Shown piece after piece: positions 53,907 through 62,397 of a DNA stretch of 64,000 nt (its first letter is position 1; each line of letters starts with the position of its first letter). Origin of the DNA: Actinoplanes nipponensis (GTDB lineage: Bacteria; Actinomycetota; Actinomycetes; Mycobacteriales; Micromonosporaceae). The notes under the pieces were generated by a model, which searched no databases, was not told where the DNA came from, and saw only the letters and a list, made by a program, of their open reading frames with translations. A program made the translations under genes and the position numbers. The stretch is taken from assembly GCF_016862275.1 (NCBI RefSeq), contig NZ_BOMQ01000053.1, forward strand, positions 124,001 to 188,000. The letters run 5' to 3'.

Positions 53907-54683
53907 CTACCGGGTTCGCCGGCCGGTGGCGATGAAGATGGGCAGGGCGAGCAGCAGCCGGTCGGTGGCGGCGCGGTCGCGCTGTTCGTCGATCCACGCA
54001 TCGGCCTCGGACCGGGTGATCGCCCCGGCGGCGTGGGCGCCCTGGGCGAAGCCGGTCAGCATCGCCAGCATCAGGGAACCGGTGAAGACGCCGGTACGCA
54101 CCTCCAGGGACGCCTCCCGGAACCCGGCGTCGAGCAGCAGGTTGCGGTAGCCGCGGGCGATGCGGGGCTGGCGTACGGCGTCGGCGCGGCTGTGCACGAT
54201 GCGGCGGGTCAGCGCGGCGTCGCCGGCGTCGATGATGATGGTGTCCCAGTCCTGGCCGAGCAGCACGATCCGGCCGTCCGGGGCGAGCACGCGGGTGGCC
54301 TCGCGCATCGCGGCGGACGGGTCGGTCAGCTCGTGGAACACCTTGTCGGCGCGGTATCCGACGACTTCGCCGTCGGCCACCGGCAGCTTTTCGGCGACCC
54401 CGGCCCGGAAGTCGACCTCCGGATGCCGGGCGCGGCCGAGCGCCCGGATCGGCTCGGCCGGCTCGACCCCGATGGCGTGCACCCCGCGGCCGGCCAGCTC
54501 GGCCAGGGCGCGGCCGGTGCCGGCGCCGACGTCCACGACGGTGTCGCCGGGTTTCACGTCGAGCAGGTCGTAGGAGTGTTCACGCAGGGCGACGGCCTCG
54601 GGGAGCAGCTCGGCGGCGTCCAGCAGGCCCACCATGGCGGCCAGGTCCTCGGGCAGGACGATGTTCTCAGTCCGGTCTGTCAT
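53907..54683 (-). CDS. SAM-dependent methyltransferase
   Basis: 258 residues. SAM site VVDVGAGTGRALAELAGRGV, then VEPAEPIRALGRAR and LAPDGRIVLLGQDWD. It is of the UbiE/Methyltransf_11 type. The start lies inside the left copy of the 44-base segment that also precedes the MerR gene at 61943. That suggests control by a MerR-type regulator. The longer frame upstream of the ATG runs through the operator and is not used. Confidence 0.88.
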   Translation of the reverse strand: MTDRTENIVLPEDLAAMVGLLDAAELLPEAVALREHSYDLLDVKPGDTVVDVGAGTGRALAELAGRGVHAIGVEPAEPIRALGRARHPEVDFRAGVAEKLPVADGEVVGYRADKVFHELTDPSAAMREATRVLAPDGRIVLLGQDWDTIIIDAGDAALTRRIVHSRADAVRQPRIARGYRNLLLDAGFREASLEVRTGVFTGSLMLAMLTGFAQGAHAAGAITRSEADAWIDEQRDRAATDRLLLALPIFIATGRRTR

Positions 54684-54721
54684 GCCGTGAGGGTGACCCT
54701 TCACCTCGACCTGAAGGCAAG
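54678..54721. repeat. Left copy of 44-bp direct repeat with MerR-type operator
   Basis: Contains AGGGTGACCCTTC-ac-CTCGACCTGAAGGC. Its core CCTTCA-n8-TGAAGG (54698-54717) is a perfect inverted repeat of MerR-operator form. The left end overlaps the methyltransferase start (CAT). A copy with 38 of 44 identical bases lies at 61883-61926 in the same orientation. Confidence 0.85.
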
Positions 54722-54741
54722 CCCGCCCGTACCTCGACGAT

Positions 54742-55323
54742 TCATGCGTCGCCCTGGCGGCCGAGCCCCGACAGCGTGACGGCGACCAGGCGTGGCACGG
54801 CATCCTGGGGGGCGGTGCCGGCGGCGGTGAGAGCGTGCAGGCAGTAGTCGGCCAGTACGGCGGGTGCCACGTCGTCGCGGACGTCACCGTCCCGGGCGGC
54901 CTCCGCGATCAGGTTCTGCAGGAAATCCCGCAGTCGTTGCCGGGCGCGCTCGACGTGTTCGCCGCGGTGCAGCAGCGCGGCGAGCTCGCCGCCATGGTGC
55001 CGGGCCGAGTGGTACTGGATGTGGGCGTACGTCTGCAAAGCGGCCCGTAGGCGCGCGACGGCCGTGGCGGCCGGGTCGGCGGCGGCGGTGAGCTGGTCGA
55101 GGTGTGCGGTGATCTGACGTTCGTGCCAGGCCGTCAGCACCGCCTGGGCGTCCGGGAAGTACTTGTACAGCGTGGCCCGCCCGATGCCGGCCTGCTCGGC
55201 GATCTGCGACATCGTCAGCGCGACCAGCCCGCGCTCGGCCACCAGGGTGGCCAGGGCGTCCAGGGCGGCGTCCCGAACCGCGGCGCGATGGGCGTCGATC
55301 GTCTCGGTCCAAAGTTTCGGCAC
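54742..55323 (-). CDS. TetR-family repressor
   Basis: 193 residues. N-terminal helix-turn-helix LTMSQIAEQAGIGRATLYKY followed by an all-helical ligand domain. It is divergent from the DUF2218 gene; a promoter with an ACAgtaTGT palindrome lies between them, so it probably represses that gene and itself. The ligand is unknown. Confidence 0.9.
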   Translation of the reverse strand: MPKLWTETIDAHRAAVRDAALDALATLVAERGLVALTMSQIAEQAGIGRATLYKYFPDAQAVLTAWHERQITAHLDQLTAAADPAATAVARLRAALQTYAHIQYHSARHHGGELAALLHRGEHVERARQRLRDFLQNLIAEAARDGDVRDDVAPAVLADYCLHALTAAGTAPQDAVPRLVAVTLSGLGRQGDA

Positions 55324-55365
55324 GCCCGCATCCTACACACCGTTCCTACGCGTGACAGGGCGTCG

Positions 55366-55394
55366 TTGACGTAGACAGTATGTATCGATAAATT
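55366..55394 (+). promoter_or_regulatory. Promoter of the DUF2218 gene
   Basis: TTGACG and TAAATT are separated by 17 bases, a near-consensus housekeeping promoter 42 bases before the ATG. The spacer holds the short palindrome ACAgtaTGT, which a TetR dimer could bind to block polymerase. Confidence 0.65.
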
Positions 55395-55435
55395 GAGGTG
55401 ATCCGCCGTCCCGCAGCTCACCAGGAAGGAACCCG

Positions 55436-55825
55436 ATGCCGATCCTGCAGGCTCGGATCCACACCGCACGGGCCACCCGCTACCTCGGCCAGTTCTGCAA
55501 GCACGCCGCCGCGATGGGCGCCGGCGGCCACACCTCCCGCATGCACCTGCACACCACGATGGCCCGCGGCGAGGTCCACGTGACCGCCGACTGGTCGGAC
55601 ACCAGCGGAACCGTCACCTTCACCCCGTGGGGCCGATGCACCCTCACCGCCGCCGACAACACCCTGACGCTCCGCATCGACGCTACCGACGACGACGGGA
55701 TCACCCGGATGCGCGAGATCATCGACCGCGACCTGCAGCGATTCAGCCGCCGCGACCCCTTGACCGTGAGCTGGCACCAGCCCGGAACTCCCGGCGCGGC
55801 CCCTTTCGGCCCACCCGCGCCGTAA
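55436..55825 (+). CDS. DUF2218 protein
   Basis: 129 residues with HTARATRYLGQFCKHAA at the start and the DUF2218 core (ADNTLTLRIDATDDDGITRM, then IIDRDLQRFSRRDPLTVSWH). Function of the family is unknown; members often sit near siderophore or metal genes. AGGAAGG precedes the ATG. Probably controlled by the adjacent TetR protein. Confidence 0.88.
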   Translation: MPILQARIHTARATRYLGQFCKHAAAMGAGGHTSRMHLHTTMARGEVHVTADWSDTSGTVTFTPWGRCTLTAADNTLTLRIDATDDDGITRMREIIDRDLQRFSRRDPLTVSWHQPGTPGAAPFGPPAP

Positions 55826-55916
55826 CCCCGAAGCCCTGGCACCGCCTGCCGTCCACCCGGTCGCGGATCACCCCGCACCGGGAACAGCCATGAGGGAGCA
55901 CCGGTACCACGAGAGG

Positions 55917-58448
55917 TCACAGCCGTTGCCACGCCCGTGACACAGCGAGGGCAGCCAGCCCCGGAAGACGACCATCCGCGTATGTCGTTGCCGCCGCGAT
56001 CTCCACCGGGCCGGGCGCCGGTGTGCCGTGCGCCCACGACGGCAACGCGCCGACCCGTGCGAGGACACCACCATGACGCACGTCGTCGACCGGTGACGAG
56101 CTGATCAACTGCATGGTCTCCGGTACGGATCTCGGCTGCGCCGGAACCTTGAGCAGTTGCCGGGACAAGAGGTCGATCAGCTCGGTCGACCCGGCGTGCT
56201 GATTGCGCAGATGGTCGCGGAGAAGGTCGAGCTTGGCGTAGTAGAAGCGGGAGTCGATGAGCAGGGTCGCCGTCAGCGCCAGGATTCCGCCGTCGGCGTG
56301 CCGGGTCCGCAGAGAAGTGAAGCACCGCTTCAGGACCGACATCTTCCAGACGTCGAACGACCGTTCGGCGATCGCCACCAGCGCCGCGGTTCCGGGTGTA
56401 CGGACCAGGCCCTGCAATGCGGCCAGGGCGATCTGTTCATCGGGCGACCGCAGCTGTTGGCGTCGTTCCTCTGTCGCGTCGTGTCCGGCTGCGGCGGTCC
56501 GCAAGTGGTCGAGTCGTTCTCTGCGCAGTCTCTTCTCGGGCTGGACCAGGCGCACCAGTTCCTGGCAGGCGCGAGCCCGCTCGGCCGGGGTACGCAGATC
56601 CAGGTGGTACTTGGCCCGCAGGTCGGCTGGCAGGTCCTCATGTCTGACGCCTTGACCGAGGACCGGAATGACCTTCGCGGTCCCGCTCTCGATCTCCTCG
56701 ATCATGCCCGAGTTGAGCTCGTACCTGACCCATCGCGACCGGAGCGAGGACCGGGAGATCAACACCATGAAGTGCTTCGCCCGGACGATGCCGTCGCTGA
56801 TGCGGTCACGGAGGACATCGCCGGGGGACATCTCCCACCGGTCGTACCAGAGGCGGACTCCTTCGCGGCGCAACTGCTCCGCGAATCCCTCCACCAGCCG
56901 TCGGTCGGCATGGTTGTAGCTGATGAACAGGTCGTAGTCCTTGGCCTCGTCGGGCTGCTTCCGGCGGGGGTCGCGTCGCGGTTCGGCCAGCTTCTCGGTC
57001 TTCTGCTCCCGCCGCGCGGCCCGGTAGAAAGCCACCAGTTCACCGGTGACCTCCCAGGGATTGCCGGCGGCCAGGCTCCGCTCGAGCCTGGTCACCTGCT
57101 CCTCGTTGCGAGGAAGGCTCCGGCCGTGCACCCAGTTCCAGAACGTCGTGGCGGAAACGCCGATCTCTGCGGTGACGTCGTCGGTGGGACGCAGCTCCCG
57201 CAGGCGCATGGCCTCCAACTTCGCCCGGAAACGCTCACGCGCTGAGGTGGAAGTCCGTTCCGCCGCGAACTCGGCGAAGTCCCAGAGCCGGACGGTGTGG
57301 TCGTCACTGACGGAAACTCCGATCGGCCACCCGTCCAGGGCCGTCATCTCGAAGGCGTTCACGGCCGCGGTGTGCCCCGGCCATGGTTGCCCCAGGCGCT
57401 CACCCTGCGGGCCCCACACGTGGACCAGGCCGTCCCCGCTCGCCCCGACCAGAACGGGAAAGTCGCCGACCGGCACCTCGAAGTCGCGGAGGTCGACCCA
57501 TGCGAGGGAGTTGATCGGGCCGGTGGCCGCCGAGGCATGGCGGCGCGAGGAGACGACCGTGGTGAACCTGGGCAGGCTCAGAACCTCGAAGGTGCCATTG
57601 AGGTGCCCGCAGACGACGGCGGCCTGGTGGTCGCGGTAGGCGACCGAAAGCGCGGTCACCTGACCGAACACGTCGGCGTGACCCACCGTCGGTACAGCGG
57701 CATCCGTGCTCCAGACCAGGATGTCCGAGTTCCGGTTGCCGATCGCGATCAGCGGCTCGGGCGAGGCGGAGAAGTCCACTGCGAGTACCGCTGATGTGGC
57801 TCGCGCCCTGGAGGCGGCAATACCATCGAGGACCGGCGGCCCATGGCCGATCCGCTCGCCGGGGGACAGCGCGGCTTCGCCGACTCTCCGGATCTCGATG
57901 CCGTCGATCTCGACACTGTAGATCTTGTCCGCGCCGTCGCTGCCCCCGTAGAACTCCTGTACCGCCGTACCCTCGCCCGGACGCCAGAGCCGGACCATGC
58001 CGTCACCGGATCCGGTCACGATGACCTTCTCGCCCGCGAGTTCGGCGACGGCGACGCAGGTCAACGACGCGACCTCGATACGGGGTCCGGCGCCGGCCCC
58101 CACGACCGGGTCCCACAGCGACACTCCGCCGGCGTCGGCCGCAACCACGACATCTGTTGCCGGTCCTGAGCCGGGTGCCCGGGCGGGCAGCCAACGAAGA
58201 CCCAGGACCGGCCCGGTACCGGTGGTGATCGCTCTGCCGATGCGGCGGCCGGTCCGGACATCGTGCATCAGGATCACACCCGCGTCGTCCCCGGACACGG
58301 CGGCGGGCCGCCCGTTGAGCGACCCGACGCAAAGGCTCCGCACCCGAGCTCGATGGTCCTCGATGACGCGACAACCGTCCAGGGAACCCCAGCGTTGCCA
58401 CCGTTCGCGAGTCATCCGGACCAGTTCGTCATAGGTATAGGGCCGCAC
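55917..58448 (-). CDS. WD40-HTH-TIR multidomain protein (candidate immune effector)
   Basis: 843 residues from the GTG after GGGAGGT. Residues 1 to about 405 form WD40-type repeats (SGDDAGVILMHDVRTGR, GSGDGMVRLWRPGEG, SVSDDHTVRLWDFAEF). A helix-turn-helix-like segment follows near 415-460 (DVTAEIGVSATTFWNWVHGR). A TIR domain starts at Tyr505 (YDLFISYNHADRRL). It includes WYDRWEMSPGDVLRDRI and SRWVRYEL with Glu577 at the place of the NADase catalytic Glu. A helical region of 200 residues ends the protein. WD40 is likely the sensor and TIR the effector. It is divergent from the SEL1/CHAT genes. Confidence 0.85.
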   Translation of the reverse strand: MRPYTYDELVRMTRERWQRWGSLDGCRVIEDHRARVRSLCVGSLNGRPAAVSGDDAGVILMHDVRTGRRIGRAITTGTGPVLGLRWLPARAPGSGPATDVVVAADAGGVSLWDPVVGAGAGPRIEVASLTCVAVAELAGEKVIVTGSGDGMVRLWRPGEGTAVQEFYGGSDGADKIYSVEIDGIEIRRVGEAALSPGERIGHGPPVLDGIAASRARATSAVLAVDFSASPEPLIAIGNRNSDILVWSTDAAVPTVGHADVFGQVTALSVAYRDHQAAVVCGHLNGTFEVLSLPRFTTVVSSRRHASAATGPINSLAWVDLRDFEVPVGDFPVLVGASGDGLVHVWGPQGERLGQPWPGHTAAVNAFEMTALDGWPIGVSVSDDHTVRLWDFAEFAAERTSTSARERFRAKLEAMRLRELRPTDDVTAEIGVSATTFWNWVHGRSLPRNEEQVTRLERSLAAGNPWEVTGELVAFYRAARREQKTEKLAEPRRDPRRKQPDEAKDYDLFISYNHADRRLVEGFAEQLRREGVRLWYDRWEMSPGDVLRDRISDGIVRAKHFMVLISRSSLRSRWVRYELNSGMIEEIESGTAKVIPVLGQGVRHEDLPADLRAKYHLDLRTPAERARACQELVRLVQPEKRLRRERLDHLRTAAAGHDATEERRQQLRSPDEQIALAALQGLVRTPGTAALVAIAERSFDVWKMSVLKRCFTSLRTRHADGGILALTATLLIDSRFYYAKLDLLRDHLRNQHAGSTELIDLLSRQLLKVPAQPRSVPETMQLISSSPVDDVRHGGVLARVGALPSWAHGTPAPGPVEIAAATTYADGRLPGLAALAVSRAWQRL

Positions 58449-58516
58449 GACGCACCTCCCGCACCCACCCCACCACACGGGTGTCCCTGTGCGACACTCT
58501 GGCCGGAGGTGCCGAC

Positions 58517-58867
58517 ATGTTCGGTCGTAGGCGCAAGCGTGAGACACCGTCCGAGCCCCACTTCTCCATCACCCCACTGCCCTCCGAGACCGCCGCGCGG
58601 CAGGCGGCGGCGGGCGGGGACGCGGTCCAGATGAACCAGCTCGGCAACCGTCTGAAGCTTGACGGCCGGATCGACGAGGCGGCCGGGTGGTATCGCCGGG
58701 CCGCGGAGGCGGGCAACGCCGACGCCGCGGCCAATCTCGCGACCTACCTGATGTCCCAGGGGCACAACCAAGAGGCCGCGCAGTGGTTCCGGCGCGCCGG
58801 CGGGCCGTTGGGTGAGGCGTTCGCCCTCCGGCTGGAAAGCACGCCGGAAGGCCCCCCGGCGAGTTGA
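58517..58867 (+). CDS. SEL1-like TPR small protein
   Basis: 116 residues from the ATG after GGAGGTGCCGAC. One pair of SEL1/TPR helices is seen (MNQLGNRLKLDGRIDEAAGW, then AGNADAAANLATYLMSQGHN). It could be an adaptor. The stop overlaps the next gene's TTG (TTGA), so translation of the CHAT protein is coupled to it. Confidence 0.8.
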   Translation: MFGRRRKRETPSEPHFSITPLPSETAARQAAAGGDAVQMNQLGNRLKLDGRIDEAAGWYRRAAEAGNADAAANLATYLMSQGHNQEAAQWFRRAGGPLGEAFALRLESTPEGPPAS

Positions 58868-61410
58868 GCGGCATTCCGGACCCGTGGGGGTCCCCGCTTT
58901 ATCAAGCGCTGGTCGCCGCCTGCGCGGAGGCCGAGAGGCGGCACGCCGAGTACGAGCAGAGGGGTCGCCTTTCCGATCTGGAGTCGGCCGTCGCGCTCTT
59001 CCGGGCCGTGCTCGACCGGGCGCACAACGTCGACGTGCGAAGCGCCGCGGTGAACGGGCTCGGCATGGCGTTGTGGTCACGGTACGAGCGGTTCGGTGAT
59101 CCCGGTGACCTGGACGCCGCGATCCGGCAGTTCCGTGAGGCGCTCGCGATGTACCCGAACGAGCACACGCCGGCCCTCCCGTCGTTCCATGCCAACCTGG
59201 CCGGGGTGCTGAGGCTGCGGTGGCGCCGCACCGGCGACGAGGACGACCTGGTCGCGTCGGTCGCGGAGGTACGCGCCGCCGTGGCGACCACCACGGCCGG
59301 TGACCCGCGGCGCGCGTGGCGGCTGAACAACCTGGCCGACGGCCTGCTCGCGCTGTCGCTGCAGCACGACGACTCGTCCGCGCTCGTGGAAGCCATCGCC
59401 CTCCTTCGCGAGGCCGTGCAGACGGCCCGGCCGGGCGAGGAGCTGGCCGGCATGCGGTCCAACCTGGCCGAGGCGTTGCGACTGCGTCATCGGTCCGTCG
59501 GCGGCCGCGACCGTGCCCTGCTGGACGAGGCGGTCGAGCAGGGCCGGGCCGCCCTCGCCGCGGTGCCCCGCCGGCACCCGTTGCGGCCGCGCATGCAGGC
59601 CAACCTTGCTCTGGTGCTGCTCGATCGTTTCGCCGCGCGGCGCCGGCCGGCCGATCTGTCCGAGGCCTCCGGCCTGGCCCGGAAGGCGGTCGACGCCACC
59701 CCGCAGGGGCATCCCAACCGCACCGAACGACTCATCACGCTGAGCGGGATCCGGCGGATGGAGGCGATCCACGGACGGCCCCGACGACGGATGGTCCAGC
59801 TCGCGCGGGAGGCGGTGGCCGCCACCCCGGAGGGGCATCATCTGCGTTCCGACTCGCTGTTCAACCTGGGTTGGGTGCTGGCGTTCCAGGCCGCCTCCGG
59901 CGACGCCGCCGCCTGGGACCAGGCGCGGGAGGTGTTCCGGCGGTTGGCGGCCGACCCCGCCGTACAGGTGCGGGCCCGGGTGGCCGCCGCCTGGCAGTGG
60001 GCCGAAACCGCGCTCGGCCGCGACGATCTCGCCGAGGCGCGGACCGCCTTCGACCTGGCGGTGACGCTGCTGCCCCGGACGGCGCCGCGCCGGGTGACCC
60101 ACGCGGACCGGGAACGGCAACTCGCCTCCTTCTCCGGCCTGGCCCGGGACGCTGCCGCGTGTGCCGTGCGGGCCGGTGAACCGGTCGACGCCCTGCGCCT
60201 GCTGGAGCACGGCCGGGGAGTGTTGCTGAGCCACGCCCTCGGCACCCGTACCGAGCTGACCGGTCTGCGCCCCGACCTGGCCGAGCGGTTCGCGGCATTG
60301 CGGACCGCCCTGGACCGGCCCGAGGGCATGGGGTTCAGCGCGGGCGCCGACGCGGGTCCGGAGTTGCCCGGCGAGGACCGGCACGCCCTCGCCGCCGAGT
60401 GGGACGCGCTGATCGACGAGATCCGGGCGCAGCCGGGCTTCGCCGCGTTCCTGCAGCCCCCGCGGGCGGACGACCTGATCGCCGCGACCGCCGGCCACGG
60501 CGCGGTCGTCGTGCTGAACGTCAGCCGCCTGCGCTGCGACGCCCTGCTGATCGACGGTGGCATCCGGGTGGTGCCGCTGCGGCTGACCCTCGACGAGGTG
60601 ACGCAGCGGGCTCTGCGGTTCCGGGCGGCGGTCGCCGAGCGGGTGGACGAGACCCTGGAATGGCTGCGGACCGAGGTGACCGGCCCGGTGCTGGACGTCC
60701 TGGACCCACCGCCGGGCAGCCGGCTGTGGTGGGTGCCGACCGGCCCGCTCACCACGCTCCCGCTGCACGCCGCCGTCGCCGACCGGGTGGTGTCCTCCTA
60801 TGCGCCGACGGTCCGTAGCCTGGTCACCGCCTGGCAGGCGGCGCCGGCCGGCCCGATGTCCAACCCGCTGGTGGTCAGCATGCCCACCACGCCCGGCCTG
60901 CCCGCGCTGCCCGCCGTGCAGTCGGAGACCGCGGCGCTGCCGCCCGGCCGGGTCCTGACCGGCGAGCACGCCGTGCGCCGGGAGGTGCTGGATGCGCTCC
61001 CGCACCACTCGTGGGCGCATTTCGCCTGCCACGCGGTGAGCGCCGCGGACGGCTCGGCCGACGGTCACCTCGTCCTGCAGGACCAGCTCACTGTCTCGGA
61101 CGTCGCGCGGCTGCGCCTGGCGGACGCGACCATCGCCTACCTGTCCGCCTGCGACACCGGCGTCCCGCGCGAGAACCTCGACGACGAGGCGCTGCACGTG
61201 GCCGGCGCCTTCCAGATCGCCGGATTCCGGCACGTGATCGGCACCCTGTGGTCCGTCAAGGACAGCCTTGCGGCGGAGGTGGCGGCCGGCTTCTATGCCC
61301 GCCTCACCAGCGCCGACGACGCGGCCACCGCCCTGCACGAGACCGTGGGCGAACTCCGGGCGGCGCACGGGCCCGGGCTGTGGGCGCCGTACATCCACTT
61401 CGGTCCGTGA
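58864..61410 (+). CDS. TPR-CHAT caspase-like protein
   Basis: 848 residues from a TTG that overlaps the previous stop (TTGA). Residues 1 to about 500 are TPR-like repeats (DLDAAIRQFREALAMYPNE, LVEAIALLREAVQTARPGE). The CHAT peptidase domain fills about 560-848. Its catalytic dyad is intact: His723 in WAHFACHAVS and Cys763 in AYLSACDTGV. CHAT proteases cut other proteins in cell-death and defence systems (for example Craspase). Nothing suggests an inactivated enzyme. Confidence 0.92.
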   Translation: MSGIPDPWGSPLYQALVAACAEAERRHAEYEQRGRLSDLESAVALFRAVLDRAHNVDVRSAAVNGLGMALWSRYERFGDPGDLDAAIRQFREALAMYPNEHTPALPSFHANLAGVLRLRWRRTGDEDDLVASVAEVRAAVATTTAGDPRRAWRLNNLADGLLALSLQHDDSSALVEAIALLREAVQTARPGEELAGMRSNLAEALRLRHRSVGGRDRALLDEAVEQGRAALAAVPRRHPLRPRMQANLALVLLDRFAARRRPADLSEASGLARKAVDATPQGHPNRTERLITLSGIRRMEAIHGRPRRRMVQLAREAVAATPEGHHLRSDSLFNLGWVLAFQAASGDAAAWDQAREVFRRLAADPAVQVRARVAAAWQWAETALGRDDLAEARTAFDLAVTLLPRTAPRRVTHADRERQLASFSGLARDAAACAVRAGEPVDALRLLEHGRGVLLSHALGTRTELTGLRPDLAERFAALRTALDRPEGMGFSAGADAGPELPGEDRHALAAEWDALIDEIRAQPGFAAFLQPPRADDLIAATAGHGAVVVLNVSRLRCDALLIDGGIRVVPLRLTLDEVTQRALRFRAAVAERVDETLEWLRTEVTGPVLDVLDPPPGSRLWWVPTGPLTTLPLHAAVADRVVSSYAPTVRSLVTAWQAAPAGPMSNPLVVSMPTTPGLPALPAVQSETAALPPGRVLTGEHAVRREVLDALPHHSWAHFACHAVSAADGSADGHLVLQDQLTVSDVARLRLADATIAYLSACDTGVPRENLDDEALHVAGAFQIAGFRHVIGTLWSVKDSLAAEVAAGFYARLTSADDAATALHETVGELRAAHGPGLWAPYIHFGP

Positions 61411-61414
61411 CACC

Positions 61415-61822
61415 ATGACCGGCGTGACTGACAGATCAGACGGCAGCGAACGCGGCGCCACCGAACTCATCCTCGGCGCCCTGGCCGGCTCCGCCCTGCT
61501 GCCCTTCCTGCAGGCCGTGGCGACCAAGGCGGGCGAGGACGCCTATCAGGCGATCCGCGGCCGCCTGTCCTGGCGCAGCCGCCGGGGAGCGCGAGCCGAG
61601 CTGAGAGAGGCGGGCGTCGTGAGCCTGGCCGCCCGTGACGCCCGGGTGGTGCTCCAACTGCCGGAACGGGTCACCCCGGTGATGGCCGCCCGGCTGGAGA
61701 ACGTACGCCTGCCGGTGGACCGCACCGGCTGGGCGGTGGTGAGCTGGGATGAGGCGCAATCCCGCTGGGTGGTGGAGGACGCGGCCGAGCCGCCGCCGTC
61801 GTCCACCTCGGTGGAGCCGTGA
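61415..61822 (+). CDS. Small membrane-associated partner of the CHAT protein
   Basis: 135 residues, starting four bases after the CHAT stop. A helix (ATELILGALAGSALLPFLQA) is followed by a basic segment and an alpha/beta region (DARVVLQLPERVTPVMAARL, then GWAVVSWDEAQSRWVVED). Similar small proteins recur beside effector genes in actinobacteria, like effector-associated constant components, but I cannot assign a named family. Probably the third member of the CHAT operon. Confidence 0.75.
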   Translation: MTGVTDRSDGSERGATELILGALAGSALLPFLQAVATKAGEDAYQAIRGRLSWRSRRGARAELREAGVVSLAARDARVVLQLPERVTPVMAARLENVRLPVDRTGWAVVSWDEAQSRWVVEDAAEPPPSSTSVEP

Positions 61823-61882
61823 ACTGAAGCTTCAGGGGTCGAGCGCCGCGGTCCTCGGGCATCGCGGAGTTCCGGTGCGGCG

Positions 61883-61926
61883 TGTCATGCTGCCAGGGTG
61901 ACCCTTCGTCTCGACCTGAAGGCGAG
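61883..61926. repeat. Right copy of 44-bp direct repeat with MerR-type operator
   Basis: AGGGTGACCCTTC-gt-CTCGACCTGAAGGC repeats the left copy at 54678-54721 (38 of 44 identical). The core CCTTC/GAAGG inverted repeat lies directly before the merR start. The minus strand still carries an ATG at the position of the methyltransferase start, opening only an 18-codon stub (MTRRTGTPRCPRTAALDP), like a vestige of a divergent gene. Confidence 0.8.
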
Positions 61927-61942
61927 TTCCGCCGAGCCGGTG

Positions 61943-62332
61943 ATGACCATCGGTGAGGCGGGGGCGCACTTCGGGGTGGCGGCGCACGTGTTGCGGCACT
62001 GGGAATCGGTGGGGCTGCTGGTCCCGGAGCGGACCGGCGACGGCCACCGCCGGTACCGTCGCGCGGACCTGGTCCGGATCGCCGTCATCCTCCGCGCCAA
62101 GGAGGCCGGCCTGGGCCTCGACGACATCCACGACATGATCACGTGCCGCGACGGTGCGGCCCGGCAGCGGGTGCTGCTGCGGCACCGCGACGCGTTGGCC
62201 CGCCGGATCGAACGGCAGCAGGCAGCGCTGGCCATGTTGGACTGTGCGGTCGAGTGCGACCACGAGGACATCGCCACGTGCCCGCACTTCCAGCAGGCCG
62301 TCGCCGACCGCGCCGGACTCTCCGCCTGCTGA
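61943..62332 (+). CDS. MerR-family transcriptional regulator
   Basis: 129 residues from the ATG that gives the standard MerR opening MTIGEAGAHFGVAAHVLRHW; the frame is open from a GTG at 61898, but that stretch is the operator. The dimerisation helix and a C-terminal Cys-containing tail (DCAVECDHEDIATCPHF) follow; those Cys and His could bind a metal or oxidant. It probably controls the operator copies at 54678 and 61883. Confidence 0.88.
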   Translation: MTIGEAGAHFGVAAHVLRHWESVGLLVPERTGDGHRRYRRADLVRIAVILRAKEAGLGLDDIHDMITCRDGAARQRVLLRHRDALARRIERQQAALAMLDCAVECDHEDIATCPHFQQAVADRAGLSAC

Positions 62333-62397
62333 TCGGTGGTGATCTTCTCATCGTGGTCCGAATCGGCGGATCGGTCGGCCCCGAGCGCCCATCATGA

